Made by a program: the position numbers and the translations under genes. DNA of 64,000 bases from an uncultured Phycisphaerales bacterium (GTDB taxonomy: Bacteria > Planctomycetota > Phycisphaerae > Phycisphaerales > UBA1924). The notes below the pieces were generated by a model. The model was not told the origin of the DNA. It searched no databases and saw only the letters and a program-made list of their open reading frames with translations. The stretch covers positions 91,668 to 155,667 of the forward strand of contig CALKJW010000011.1 in assembly GCA_937995595.1 (NCBI GenBank), given 5' to 3'. Below are positions 16,946 through 31,744 of the stretch, piece after piece. Each line of letters opens with the position of its first letter. Position 1 is the first letter of the stretch.

Positions 16946-18111
16946 ATGGCTCAATCAGCCCGCGAGCGAATCGTCCCGCCCTTCCCGCCGCGCGGCCTGT
17001 GGCCGGCCATGACGCTCGCCGGGGTGTGCTACGGCTGCGCGCTGGGGGTGTTCGTCGATGACGTTGGCGACTGGCTGGCGGTGAACTGGCCGGTGGCCGG
17101 GCCGATCGTGCTGGCGCACGTCGTTGGGCTGCCTCTGGTGTTGCTCGGGTTCGCGCTGGGTCGCCAGCCGCTGCGCGTGCGTCACGTTGCCCTTGCGGCC
17201 GCGGCGTTCGTGCCGGGGCTCATGCTCGCCGCGATGGCGGTGAGTCTCACGGGGTCGCTCGGCTTCGGCATCGACACCGGCCTGCAGGGCCTTTCTGTGC
17301 AGATCCTGATCGTCGTGGCCGTGTACTGGCTCCTCGGGTCGCTGCTGATGCTGCTGGGGTGGTGGCTGTCGCGGCGGTTTTTCGGCGTGCCCGTGGCGCA
17401 GACGGACCCGCCGCGCTACTGCTGGGTCTGCGCGTACGAGCGGGGCGCGACCGACCCGTGCCCTGAGTGCGGGACGGGGGCCGAAGAGGCGTCGGCGCGG
17501 CCGCAGAGGGAGGCCGCCGCGTGGCGCATCGTCCGGCGCGCGGCGCTGCCGGCGCTGGGCGCGTTGGCGGTGGGGTTCGGCGCCTACACGGCGTGGCGAG
17601 TGCGGGTGGACACGCTGCCGACGCTCGGGTCGTGCGGGCGTTCGGCGCCGAGCGTGGCTGGACGCCGGCCTACGCGTACATCGATCACCTTTCGGGCGCA
17701 GATTCGCGGGGACTCGGCGGGCGGTACCTCAACTCGATGGGATTCACGCACGAACTCGGCGACGGTTCGGGCCGCATGATCCTGGTTTCGTACCGGGCGC
17801 TCGCGCCAAGGGGCCTGCCCGTCATGCAGGTGCGCATCTGCGCGGAGGCGACGCTCCCGCCGGGCTGGCCGGCCGGCGTGCAGCGCATGACCGACCGGGG
17901 CGCGCCGGGGACGATCGTGGCGGATCTGAATCGCGAGCAGGCCGAGCACGTGGTGCGGCACGGGGTGCCGCGATCGCTGATCGACGCGATCGTCGCCAAG
18001 GCGGACGAGACGGGCTGGAAGCCGTGGGGCGGCATGCAGAGCGGCGGGGCGCGGATCGAGATCGACCCTGCGCCGCACTTCGCGGGCGCGTCATCGGCGG
18101 GGCCGAAGTGA
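16946..18111 (+). pseudogene. Four-helix membrane protein with zinc ribbon, frameshifted
   Basis: One gene read in two frames. From ATG 16946 come about four hydrophobic helices (MTLAGVCYGCALGVFV; GPIVLAHVVGLPLVLLGFAL; FVPGLMLAAMAVSL; ILIVVAVYWLLGSLLMLLGW) and a ribbon (YCWVCAYERG ... DPCPECG), then a fifth helix and DTLPTL. At about 17626 the frame must move by one base to continue as RVVRAFGAERGWTPAYAY and a soluble C-terminal part ending at 18111. Staying in the first frame gives Arg/Ser-rich nonsense to 17779. The two halves join smoothly (TLPTL-RVVRAF), so this is a one-base deletion in the genome, an assembly error, or programmed slippage; no slippery heptamer is obvious. Function unknown. 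Confidence 0.72.
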
Positions 18112-18229
18112 ACGACCGACCGGGGGGCCGGCCGGTGTTGGGGGAGCGATGAACGCTCGCATGGTTCTCGCGGCGGCGCGGCGAACGCCCTCGCTCACGC
18201 TCGGGCTGCCTTTCGCGTTGGCGGCGTTG

Positions 18230-19423
18230 TTACTTCCACTTCTTGAGCGCGGGGCCGACGTACTGCGCGATCGGGCGGATCAGCCGGTTGTCGGCGTGCT
18301 GCTCCATGATGTGGGCGCACCAGCCGGTGATGCGCGAGGCGACGAAGATCGGCGTGTACTGCGGCACGGGGATGCCCATGGTGAAGTACGTCAGGCCGCA
18401 TGGGAAGTCGACGTTGGGGTGGATGTTCTTCTTCTCGAGCATGATCTTCTGGACCTGCTCGCCGAGGTCGAACCACTTCGTCGCCGCGTGCCCGCCGGGG
18501 TTGGCGGTGTTCTTCGCGGCAATCTGGCGGCCGAGTTTGTGGAGGATCGGCGCGCGGTGGTCGCCGTTCTTGTAGACGCGGTGGCCGAAGCCCATGAGTT
18601 TGCGCTTGCTGGCGAAGGCGTTGTCCATCCACTGGTCCACCTTGGATGTGCCGATGCCGGACTCGCCGACGTCGCGCATGATCTCCTTGAGCATCTCCAT
18701 CGCGGCCTCGTTCGCGCCCCCGTGCAGCGGGCCCTTGAGCGCGGCGATGCCGCCGCACACCGCGCCGTGCATGTCGCTGAGCGTGCCGGCGATCACGCGC
18801 GTCGTGAACGTGCTGGCGTTGTAGTCGTGCTCGGCGTAGAGGATCAGCGAGACGTCGATCACCCGCGCGAACTCGTCGCTGGGCTTCTGGCCCGTCATGA
18901 GGTACATCAGGTTCGCGGCGTGCGAGAGCGACGGGTCGCCGCCGGTCTCGGCCGCGACGATGGGCCGGCCGTCGATGATGTTCTGCATGTGCCCGATGAT
19001 CGTGGGGATCTTGGCCAGCAGGCGCTTGCTCTTGCGGAGGTTCGCATCCGCCGCGACGGACTGGCTCTCGGGGTCCATGTTGCCCAGGATGCTGACCGCG
19101 GTGCGAAGCACGTCCATCGGGACGGCCGAGCCGGACTTGAGCATGGGGCCGGCGGTGCGGAGGAAGTCGATCACCGCGCCGGGGATCGCGCGCTCCTTGA
19201 TCACCTCGCCCTTGAAGCGCGACAGTTCGTGCGGCTCTGGCTTGCGGCCCTCGAGCAGCAGGAACGCGACCTCCTCGAAGGTGGCGTTCTGGGCCAGGTC
19301 GTGGATCTCGTACCCGCGGTAGATGAGCGCGCCCTGCTCGACGGAGCAGATGGCGGTCTGACCGGCGATGACGCCTTCGAGGCCTTTGGCGAAGTTGGCG
19401 GGGGCTGCGGCGGTGGTGGACAT
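18230..19423 (-). CDS. gltA: Citrate synthase
   Basis: Condenses acetyl-CoA with oxaloacetate at entry to the TCA cycle. The 397-residue protein has the type-I/2-methylcitrate-like length and all catalytic positions: His in LKGPLHGGANEAAM, His in MGFGHRVYKNGDHRA, Asp in HPNVDFPCG. The opening GLEGVIAGQTAICSVEQGALIYRGY is characteristic of the family. The RAPIL and ASRITGWCAHIMEQ segments complete the CoA/oxaloacetate sites. Start ATG 19423 is preceded by GGAG. By sequence alone it cannot be separated from 2-methylcitrate synthase; with no prpB/prpD nearby, citrate synthase is the simpler call. It is convergent with the frameshifted gene at 16946. Confidence 0.92.
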   Translation of the reverse strand: MSTTAAAPANFAKGLEGVIAGQTAICSVEQGALIYRGYEIHDLAQNATFEEVAFLLLEGRKPEPHELSRFKGEVIKERAIPGAVIDFLRTAGPMLKSGSAVPMDVLRTAVSILGNMDPESQSVAADANLRKSKRLLAKIPTIIGHMQNIIDGRPIVAAETGGDPSLSHAANLMYLMTGQKPSDEFARVIDVSLILYAEHDYNASTFTTRVIAGTLSDMHGAVCGGIAALKGPLHGGANEAAMEMLKEIMRDVGESGIGTSKVDQWMDNAFASKRKLMGFGHRVYKNGDHRAPILHKLGRQIAAKNTANPGGHAATKWFDLGEQVQKIMLEKKNIHPNVDFPCGLTYFTMGIPVPQYTPIFVASRITGWCAHIMEQHADNRLIRPIAQYVGPALKKWK

Positions 19424-19509
19424 GGGTGCGGCTCCTGCTCGGGGTTGTGTGGAGTCCGCACTATAGATGGGCCGGGCGGTGCGGAGAAATCGCCGACGGC
19501 AGAAGGGAA

Positions 19510-20289
19510 TCAGTTTGCCGGAGCGGCGAGGTTGCCGGTCGCCGTCGGCCCAGCGGCGCCGCATTCCGGGCACCTGTCGGCGCCGGCGGGCAGGCCGGCG
19601 AGCGGGTACGCGCACGCCGGGCACAGGCCGCGCTCGATGCGACGGCGACGACGCAGCGGCCGCCAGAACAGGACCGCCCAGAACGCCGCGCCGAAGAGGA
19701 GCGTGTTCGCGTAGAAGCCGGGGAAGAGCGGCTTGAGGGGCAGGTGCACGAGATCCACGTCCCACTCTGGAGGCCGTCCGGGGCGGTAGTCGAACCCGTA
19801 CACCGTCCGCCGTCCGTCGCCGCCGGGTTCAAAGCGGATGGTTGTCGCGCACCCGAGCGCGAGCATCGGCCAGCCGCGGCAGTGCTCGATGAGTTGGCCG
19901 CAAAGCGGGCCCTCGACGGGCACTACGGCCATGCGGATCACGCGCGGTCGTGCGGGCGACACCACGACGCCGGGCGCGGTGGCGGTCTGGCGTGTGCGGG
20001 CGTCGAACTCGGCGGTTCGCTCGCCGGTGCGACCGGCCCAGTCGATGGGCGACCAGACCTCGGAGCACACCCCGGCGCGGGCAAACTCCTGCACGCTCCA
20101 CTGCGCGCCGGGCGACTGACGGAAGGTCAGGGCCTTCGGGTGCATGACGGTGTTGACGCTCAGGGCGAGCGCCCACGCGACGGCCACGGTCGTGAGCGTT
20201 CCCAGGACGAGCGACGCCGCGACCGACCGCGCGACGCCGGGTGATCGGGGTTGCGTGCCCATCGCCACCGGTGTACCGCCGACGAGCAT
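19510..20289 (-). CDS. Membrane protein with C-terminal zinc ribbon
   Basis: About 260 residues, function unknown. One N-terminal helix (ARSVAASLVLGTLTTVAVAWAL) leads to a ~150-residue extracytoplasmic domain. A second helix (ANTLLFGAAFWAVLFW) and a basic stretch (RPLRRRRRIE) follow, then the ribbon LCPACAYPLAGLPAGADRCPECG-type motif (CxxC...CxxC). It shares the helix-domain-helix-ribbon plan with other genes in this window. Start is uncertain: ATG 20289 or ATG 20262; neither has a good Shine-Dalgarno. It lies 28 bases or more downstream of the GldG-like gene and could be its last co-transcribed member. Confidence 0.68.
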   Translation of the reverse strand: MLVGGTPVAMGTQPRSPGVARSVAASLVLGTLTTVAVAWALALSVNTVMHPKALTFRQSPGAQWSVQEFARAGVCSEVWSPIDWAGRTGERTAEFDARTRQTATAPGVVVSPARPRVIRMAVVPVEGPLCGQLIEHCRGWPMLALGCATTIRFEPGGDGRRTVYGFDYRPGRPPEWDVDLVHLPLKPLFPGFYANTLLFGAAFWAVLFWRPLRRRRRIERGLCPACAYPLAGLPAGADRCPECGAAGPTATGNLAAPAN

Positions 20290-20317
20290 CGCGGCGGCGG
20301 CAGTGCGGGAGAGGCCG

Positions 20318-22492
20318 TCAGCCGCGCAGCAGCCGCCACGCGCCGCCAACGAGCAGGACCAGCAGCGGCAGGCCCGCGATCAGGCCCCAGCGAATCGCGT
20401 TGAGCCGCGCGGGCTCGATCGCGGGGATCACGGCCAGCGCCTGCGCCTCCGGGCTGCGCGAGATCATCGAATCCTGACCGGCCAGCCAGTAGACGGCGGC
20501 TTCGAGCAGTTCGAGATTGCCGGGGCACGCCGGGATGCTCTGCGCCCCGGCCTGCACGCGCTGCAGCGCGAGTTCGTCGAGGAACCAGCCCGTCGATCCG
20601 ACCACGACCACGCGCTGCCGGCGCAGGTCGGGCAGCGCCCGTTCCACCGCCGCGGCGACGATCCACGGGCCGTCGCCGTCGTCGCGCGCCGAGTCCTCCT
20701 GCGGCGGGTTGACAAGCAGGGGCCGCTGCGCGGCGGGGGTCTGGCGGAATCGCAGCCACTCGCTCTCGGCCCAGATGCGGTTGTCGTCCTGCGCGACGAT
20801 CACCGGCACTACGCGGCGCACGCCGGGTTCGACGCGGATGGGCAGACACCACGGCAGGTGCGTGCGGAGCGACTCGATCGCGCCGGAGATCGGGTGCTCG
20901 GCGCCGGTCGAGGTGAAGAGCAGGTCCGCCGTCACGACCGGCCCGCCGGGCGTCTGCGTCTGCCGGAGCAGCGGGCGCGCCGAGTCGACCTTCATGCCCA
21001 GTTGGTCGAGCATCTCGACCTGCGGGTCGCGCTGGCCGATGCTCGGCAGCGTCGAGGGCGTGGCCGACACGAGCACGGGCCGGCCCGCCTCGATCAGCGC
21101 GCGCAGGGCGTTGCCGAGTTTGACCATCCGCGCAGCGCCCTCGGGCGTCATGCCCGACGTGGGCAGCACGACGAACACCACGGGCCGCCTGCCCGACGGG
21201 TCGAGCGCGGCGATCGAGGGCGGCTCGGGGTCGAGCGCGGCGGCCCACTCGACGACCGACATGCCGCGCAGCCGCAGTCGCGCCACCGCGCCGGACATGG
21301 GCGCAAAGTCGGGCGTCAGCCGTTCGGCCTCGCCCGCGCCGTGCGTCAGGATGACGATGGGCGCGTCTTCGGCGTTCACCGAGGCGATCGCGCCGGCGAA
21401 GAGTTCCTCCGCCCGCGCGCGGACGTCCGGCGCGGGCGCGCGGTCCGACACGCCGGGGATGCGGCGCGGGAAGACGGCTTCGATCTCGACGGCCGCGAGA
21501 CGCGGCGGCGCGTCCTTCTCGGCGCGCGGCGGGCCGATCACCAGCGCGGCGCTGGTCTCGCCGACGGCGCGCGCGGCGTTGGCGAGCGGGAAGGCGGGCG
21601 CGTCGTCGAGCGCGGAGATCGCGCGGGCGGCGCGGTCGCGCAGCCGCACCGCGGCCTGCGCCAGCGGGCGGGTCTCCTCGCGCGCGCCGGCCGGGGCAAG
21701 GTCGTCTCCGGCGCGGGCCAGCGTGTCGAGGCTCGCGCTCAGTTGGCCGATCTGCCCGTGCAGCGCGCCGAGCGTGCGGCGTGACTGGGAGACGGCCGTG
21801 TCCAGCGCGGGCACGGGCGTGCGGCCGATCGCGCCCTGTGCGCTGGCCGCGGCGGACTGTGCGCCGGCGACCGCGTCGCTCGCGGCGATGCGGCACATCG
21901 ACGCCGCGTCGGCGAAGAACCGCTTGACGCCCGGCGCGTTGGGGTGATCGTCGCCGACGCGCGACCCGACGGCGGCGAGTTGCTCGCCGAGTTGCTCCAG
22001 CGCGCCGGCGATCTCGCCGACGGTTGCGGCCGCCTGATCGACCGCGGCGCGCCCGCGGTCGATGGTCGGCTGGTACGTGCGCACGAGCCGTTCGAACGCC
22101 GAATCGAGCGTGCGCAGGCCGTCGGGCGAGTTGACCGGGACGATGCTGACGCGGAGGTTCTCGGAACGGCGCGACATCGCGTCGAGCACGTCCCGGGTCC
22201 GCTGGGCCGCGCGCGGGTCGACGCCGTCGAGGTTGGCCACGACCAGCACCTCGTGCGGCGACCGCAGCGAGCGGAGCAGCGAGAGCGTGCGCTCCGACAG
22301 GCGGTGCTCGCGGCCGGAGGTCGCGTCGAGCACGACGGCGTAGCGGTCGGACAGCACGCCCAAGAAGCCGACGACCGCGGAGACCGCCAGCAACAGCGCG
22401 AGCGTCTGCGCGCCGTAGCGGACACGGCGCACGACGGACCGCGCGCCGCCCGGCGGGCCGCTCTCTCGCTGCTTCGCGGGCCTGTTCTTCAT
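20318..22492 (-). CDS. GldG-like ABC-type extracytoplasmic subunit
   Basis: 724 residues. N-terminal anchor helix (AQTLALLLAVSAVVGFLGVL), a GldG-type domain (YAVVLDATSGREHRLSERT; HEVLVVANLDGVDPRAAQRT), a long alpha-helical region (~residues 140-330) with coiled-coil character, a second globular part (ADLLFTSTGAEHPISGAIES; VVVVGSTGWFLDELALQ) and a C-terminal helix (WGLIAGLPLLVLLVGGAWRLL). This matches auxiliary subunits of Gld-type ABC transporters linked to gliding in Bacteroidetes and found in many non-gliding bacteria. ATG 22492 overlaps the stop of the permease gene (ATGA). No gliding-specific genes are nearby, so the cargo is unknown. Confidence 0.82.
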   Translation of the reverse strand: MKNRPAKQRESGPPGGARSVVRRVRYGAQTLALLLAVSAVVGFLGVLSDRYAVVLDATSGREHRLSERTLSLLRSLRSPHEVLVVANLDGVDPRAAQRTRDVLDAMSRRSENLRVSIVPVNSPDGLRTLDSAFERLVRTYQPTIDRGRAAVDQAAATVGEIAGALEQLGEQLAAVGSRVGDDHPNAPGVKRFFADAASMCRIAASDAVAGAQSAAASAQGAIGRTPVPALDTAVSQSRRTLGALHGQIGQLSASLDTLARAGDDLAPAGAREETRPLAQAAVRLRDRAARAISALDDAPAFPLANAARAVGETSAALVIGPPRAEKDAPPRLAAVEIEAVFPRRIPGVSDRAPAPDVRARAEELFAGAIASVNAEDAPIVILTHGAGEAERLTPDFAPMSGAVARLRLRGMSVVEWAAALDPEPPSIAALDPSGRRPVVFVVLPTSGMTPEGAARMVKLGNALRALIEAGRPVLVSATPSTLPSIGQRDPQVEMLDQLGMKVDSARPLLRQTQTPGGPVVTADLLFTSTGAEHPISGAIESLRTHLPWCLPIRVEPGVRRVVPVIVAQDDNRIWAESEWLRFRQTPAAQRPLLVNPPQEDSARDDGDGPWIVAAAVERALPDLRRQRVVVVGSTGWFLDELALQRVQAGAQSIPACPGNLELLEAAVYWLAGQDSMISRSPEAQALAVIPAIEPARLNAIRWGLIAGLPLLVLLVGGAWRLLRG

Positions 22493-23201
22493 CGCCACCT
22501 CCGCGACTGCAGGACGATCGCCGCGAGCGCGACGAACCAGAACGACGCGAGCAGGAAGTACGCGACCGAGGCGGTGTCGATCAGGCCGCGGGCAAAGTCG
22601 GCGACGCGGAAACTCGGGCTGAGTTTGAACAGCAGGCCCGACCACGGCTCGGGCGTCTGCGCGGCCAGCCGCGACGGCGCGAGGTCGAGCAGCAACAGGC
22701 CGAACAGCGTGCCGAGGAACGCGAGCGTCTGGCTGCTGGTGAGCGTCGAGGCGAGCGTGCCGACGGCCAGGTAGAGCATCCCGAGCAGCAGCAGGCCGAG
22801 GTAGCCCGCGCCGATCGCGCCGTAGTCCGGGCGCGCCAGGTACTCCAGCACGCCGACAAACGCGAGGCTGGGCAGGAGCATCGCGGCCAGGAAGGCGACC
22901 GCGGCGAAGTACTTGCCGAAGACGATGGTCCACTCCGACAGCGGCGCGGTGAGCAGGGGCTCGATCGTTCCGGCGCGCAGTTCCTCGCTGACCAGCCGCA
23001 TCGAGACGGCCGGCGTGACAAAGAGCATCAGGAACCACCACACGCCGAAGAAGGTGCGCATCTCCGCGGGCTCGCCGGGGACGAGCGTGCGCTGCGCGAA
23101 GAAGACCGCCGACAGGCACAGGAACAGCGCGACCACCACCCACCCCAGCGGGATGCGGAAGAACGAGGCGAACTCGCGCGTCGTGATGGCGAAGACGCGG
23201 C

Positions 23202-23205
<4 letters not shown>
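22489..23205 (-). CDS. ABC transporter permease, GldF/ABC-2 type
   Basis: 238 residues with six predicted hydrophobic segments, as in ABC-2 permeases: IPLGWVVVALFLCLSAVFFA, FFGVWWFLMLFVTPAVSMRL, the conserved amphipathic stretch LVSEELRAGTIEPLLTAPLSEWTIVFGKY, then FLAAMLLPSLAFVGVL, YLGLLLLGMLYLAVGTLAS and a C-terminal helix. The EELRxGTIExLLTxPLS coupling element is diagnostic for the GldF/NosY-type family. It overlaps the ATPase gene upstream and the GldG-like gene downstream by four bases each, so all three are translationally coupled. Confidence 0.9.
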
Positions 23206-24257
<1,052 letters not shown>

Positions 24258-24422
24258 GCTTCGCGGCCGTGCGAACGCCCAACCGACCCAGAAAGCCCGA
24301 AACGAATCCTTGCCGTCTGCTTCCGCGCGGTTAGTTTAGGCTAAGCAAATCCGTCCGCCGATGGAGATTGCAGCACCAATCCGGGCATTTGGCCGTAGAA
24401 TGGTTAGAAGGAAGTTCGGAAA

Positions 24423-29066
<4,644 letters not shown>

Positions 29067-29087
29067 GTGTGTCTCGGATCGTTCCTT

Positions 29088-29141
29088 CTCCCCGCCGCTG
29101 CGGGCAGACGTGCCTGAGCGCAGCGAGGGCGATGAGGGGAG
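29088..29141. repeat. Nested palindrome downstream of the CYTH gene
   Basis: CTCCCC (29088-29093) pairs with GGGGAG (29136-29141), enclosing GCTGCG/CGCAGC. It may terminate the ligA-CYTH message or be an interspersed palindromic repeat; no U-run follows. Confidence 0.45.
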
Positions 29142-29165
29142 CCTGCCCGCACGCCCGGCTCTCGG

Positions 29166-29193
29166 TTGACGCCCCCGGCCGAACCACTATGCT
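29166..29193 (+). promoter_or_regulatory. Sigma-70-like promoter of top6B
   Basis: TTGACG (29166-29171), a 16-base spacer and TATGCT (29188-29193), 33 bases before the top6B GTG start. One of the best -35/-10 pairs in the window, so top6B is probably transcribed on its own. Confidence 0.6.
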
Positions 29194-29225
29194 CTGTGCG
29201 CACGCCACCAGCCAAGGAGGGCCGC

Positions 29226-31556
29226 GTGAGCACCGCCGCACTACTGGAAGCCCCCGCAGAAATGGCCGCAAAGCCCCGCCGTTCCGACCGCCCCGCGCGT
29301 GCCACCGCCGAGACGATGGCGGCCAGGCAGCGGGACATCGCGGTCTCCGAGTTCTTCGCCAAGAACCGTCACCTGCTCGGGTTTGACAACCCGCGCAAGG
29401 CCCTGCTGACCACGGTGAAGGAGGCCGTGGACAACAGCCTCGACGCGTGCGAGGAAGCCGGGATCCTGCCCGACGTCACCGTGGTGATCGAGGACCTGCA
29501 GCCCGATCGGCCCGCGTCGGCGAAGAGTTCCCGCTACCGCGTGACGGTGGTCGACAACGGGCCGGGCATCGTGCGCGCGCAGGTCGAGAACGTCTTCGGG
29601 CGCCTGCTGTTTGGCTCGAAGTTCCACCGGCTGAAGATGTCGCGCGGCCAACAGGGCATCGGCATCTCCGCCGCGGGCATGTACGGCCTGATCACCACCG
29701 GCAAGCCGATGCTGATCCAGACGCGGCCCAAGGCGCACAAGCCGGCGCACCACATCGAACTGGCGATGAACACCAAGACCAACCGGGCCGAGGTGACCAT
29801 CGACGAGGAGACCGACGACTTCCCGCTCGCGCGGCTGCGCGACCTCTCGCGCGACGTGCGCGAGATGGCCGAGCGCGGGGAGTTTCTCAGCGCCGCGGCG
29901 TATCCGACCGGCACGAGCGTCACGATCGAACTCGAGGGCAAGTATCAGCGCGGGCGCGGCAGCGTCGACGAGTTCCTCGAACTCACCGCCATCGCCAACC
30001 CGCACGCGCGGATCACGCTCGTCCGCCCCACGCGGACGACCGAGGACGACGCCGACGATGCGCCGCTGCTGAAGGGCAGGCCCAAGTCGCCCTCCGTCAA
30101 GACCGCGGATGCGGAGAACGAAGGCGTGCCGTTTGACAAGTCGTCTGCCGCTCAACCCGCGACCCAGGGTCCCCAATCCAGAGTCGAAGTCACGCAGGAC
30201 CTCGGCTCGGTCGTCGTCTTCCCGCGAGCGGTGAACGAACTGCCGCCGGAGACCAGGGAGATCCAGCCCCACCCGCGCGGCGTGGAACTGGGCACGCTGC
30301 TGCAGATGCTCAAGGACTACGAGGTCTCGCACCGCGGCGAGTCGCTCTACAACTTTTTGCAGGACCAGTTCTGCCGCGTGTCGGCCGCGACGGCGGGGAG
30401 TTTCTGCGAGCAGATCGGCGCCACCAGCCGGACCAAGGTGTCGCAGATCGAATCGGAGCAGGCCGAGAAGTTGTACAAGGTCTTTCAGGAGGCCCGGCTC
30501 GCGCCGCCGCCGACGGACTGTCTGGCGCCGATCGGCGTGCGGCAACTGCTCGCGGGCATGCTCAAGGGCGTGCGGGCCGAGTTCTACGCCGCGAGTTCGC
30601 GCGAGGCGGCGGTGTACCGCGGGCGGCCGTTCCTGATCGAGGCGGCGATCGCCTACGGCGGCGACCTGCCGGCCGACGACCCGGCGCGGGTCATCCGCTT
30701 TGCCAACCGCGTGCCGCTGCTCTACCAGCAGTCGGCGTGTTCGAGTTTCAAGGCCGTCGCCGAGACGAACTGGCGGAACTACGACCTGCAGCAGCCGCGC
30801 GGCAGCGTCCCGATCGGTCCGCTGGTGATCATGATCCACATGGCCAGCGTGTGGGTGCCGTTCACCAGCGAGAGCAAGGAGGCGATCGCCGACTACGACG
30901 AGATCCGCAAGGAGATGAAACTCGCGCTCATGGAGTGCGGGCGCAAACTCGGGACGTACCTCCGCAAGCGATTGAGGATGCGGCGCGAGAGCGAGCGACG
31001 CGACATCTTCGAGCGCTACATCGGCGAGATCTCGCAGGCGATCAGCGCCATCAACGGCGTGGATGCGAAGAAACTCTACGAGACGCTGCTCGCGCAGGCC
31101 AAGAAGCGCACCGCCATCGCCGACGTCGAACTCGACGAGGAGGGCAAGGTCAAGAAGGGCCGCGCCGAGGACGATGCCGACGAGGAGGGCGTGATCATCG
31201 TAACGCCGTCGGGCGGGGCGGGCGTCCCGCCCGCACAAGACACGGGCGTGACCCCGGCCGGCAGGCCCTCCAAGTCGGAGGCGGCGGTGCTCAAGGTCGC
31301 TTCGATGCGCGGCGATGACGACCAGCCCGCGCTCATCGACACCGCCGAGGTGAAGCGGCTCAGCCCGAAGGGCAAGCCGCCCAGGCCGACAGTTGCCGCA
31401 ACGAACGCCAAGGGTGCGAAGATCGAGAAGGCGAAGGGTCCGGCAAAGCCCGCCGCGCCCACCGCCGCGGCGAAGACGGCGCCAAAGGACAAGCCCAAAC
31501 TGCGAGTGGTCAACGGGAAGTTGGTGCCGGTGGATGCGGGGCCGGGGTTGTTCTGA
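29226..31556 (+). CDS. top6B: DNA topoisomerase VI subunit B
   Basis: ATPase subunit of type IIB topoisomerase, which passes one DNA duplex through another. 776 residues. GHKL fold: EAVDNSLDACEEAG (metal Asn), VVDNGPGI, RGQQGIGISAAGMYG. A helix-two-turn-helix region (about FCRVSAATAGSFCEQIG) and the transducer domain (RFANRVPLLYQQSACSSFKAV, IMIHMASVWVPFTSESKEAI) follow, as in archaeal enzymes. Unusual parts: a ~90-residue acidic linker after the first GHKL block (TTEDDADDAPLLKGRP...) and a ~130-residue Lys/Pro/Ala-rich C-terminal tail (KAKGPAKPAAPTAAAKTAP) that includes a palindromic stretch. GTG 29226 has AAGGAGG upstream. Its partner top6A lies 3.4 kb downstream, separated by katA, oxyR and an acetyltransferase gene. 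Confidence 0.94.
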   Translation: MSTAALLEAPAEMAAKPRRSDRPARATAETMAARQRDIAVSEFFAKNRHLLGFDNPRKALLTTVKEAVDNSLDACEEAGILPDVTVVIEDLQPDRPASAKSSRYRVTVVDNGPGIVRAQVENVFGRLLFGSKFHRLKMSRGQQGIGISAAGMYGLITTGKPMLIQTRPKAHKPAHHIELAMNTKTNRAEVTIDEETDDFPLARLRDLSRDVREMAERGEFLSAAAYPTGTSVTIELEGKYQRGRGSVDEFLELTAIANPHARITLVRPTRTTEDDADDAPLLKGRPKSPSVKTADAENEGVPFDKSSAAQPATQGPQSRVEVTQDLGSVVVFPRAVNELPPETREIQPHPRGVELGTLLQMLKDYEVSHRGESLYNFLQDQFCRVSAATAGSFCEQIGATSRTKVSQIESEQAEKLYKVFQEARLAPPPTDCLAPIGVRQLLAGMLKGVRAEFYAASSREAAVYRGRPFLIEAAIAYGGDLPADDPARVIRFANRVPLLYQQSACSSFKAVAETNWRNYDLQQPRGSVPIGPLVIMIHMASVWVPFTSESKEAIADYDEIRKEMKLALMECGRKLGTYLRKRLRMRRESERRDIFERYIGEISQAISAINGVDAKKLYETLLAQAKKRTAIADVELDEEGKVKKGRAEDDADEEGVIIVTPSGGAGVPPAQDTGVTPAGRPSKSEAAVLKVASMRGDDDQPALIDTAEVKRLSPKGKPPRPTVAATNAKGAKIEKAKGPAKPAAPTAAAKTAPKDKPKLRVVNGKLVPVDAGPGLF
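31211..31232. repeat. GC palindrome in frame within the top6B tail
   Basis: GGGCGGG (31211-31217) pairs with CCCGCCC (31226-31232). It is translated as part of GGAGVPPAQDTGVTPAG, in the tail that lacks domain structure. The wording resembles an interspersed palindromic repeat captured by the gene. Confidence 0.45.
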
Positions 31557-31637
31557 ACATTCTGGACGAGGTGGCCTTGCCGCTGCTAGAGGTCTGCACC
31601 GATCGGGGTATGGTCGAAGATCATTGACCTGAACGTG

Positions 31638-31667
31638 CCACCGACCGCGGCCTTGCGCGGTCGGTGG
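31638..31667 (+). terminator. Perfect 12-bp hairpin downstream of top6B
   Basis: CCACCGACCGCG (31638-31649), a six-base loop, and the exact complement (31656-31667), 80 bases after the top6B stop in a convergent gap with katA. No U-run. Shares its CCACCGACC arm with the hairpin that follows. Confidence 0.55.
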
Positions 31668-31704
31668 TCGCGCACGTGCAGCACCGCACGAGAGTCCTAC
31701 TTCA

Positions 31705-31741
31705 GTGCACCGACCGGTCCTTCGGACTCGGTCGGTGGCAC
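31705..31741 (-). terminator. Hairpin immediately downstream of katA
   Basis: GTGCACCGACC...GGTCGGTGGCAC with inner GTCC-TTC-GGAC pairing, ending four bases before the katA stop codon on the minus strand. Probably the katA terminator; the same CACCGACC arm recurs in the hairpin at 31638. Confidence 0.55.
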
Positions 31742-31744
31742 GGG

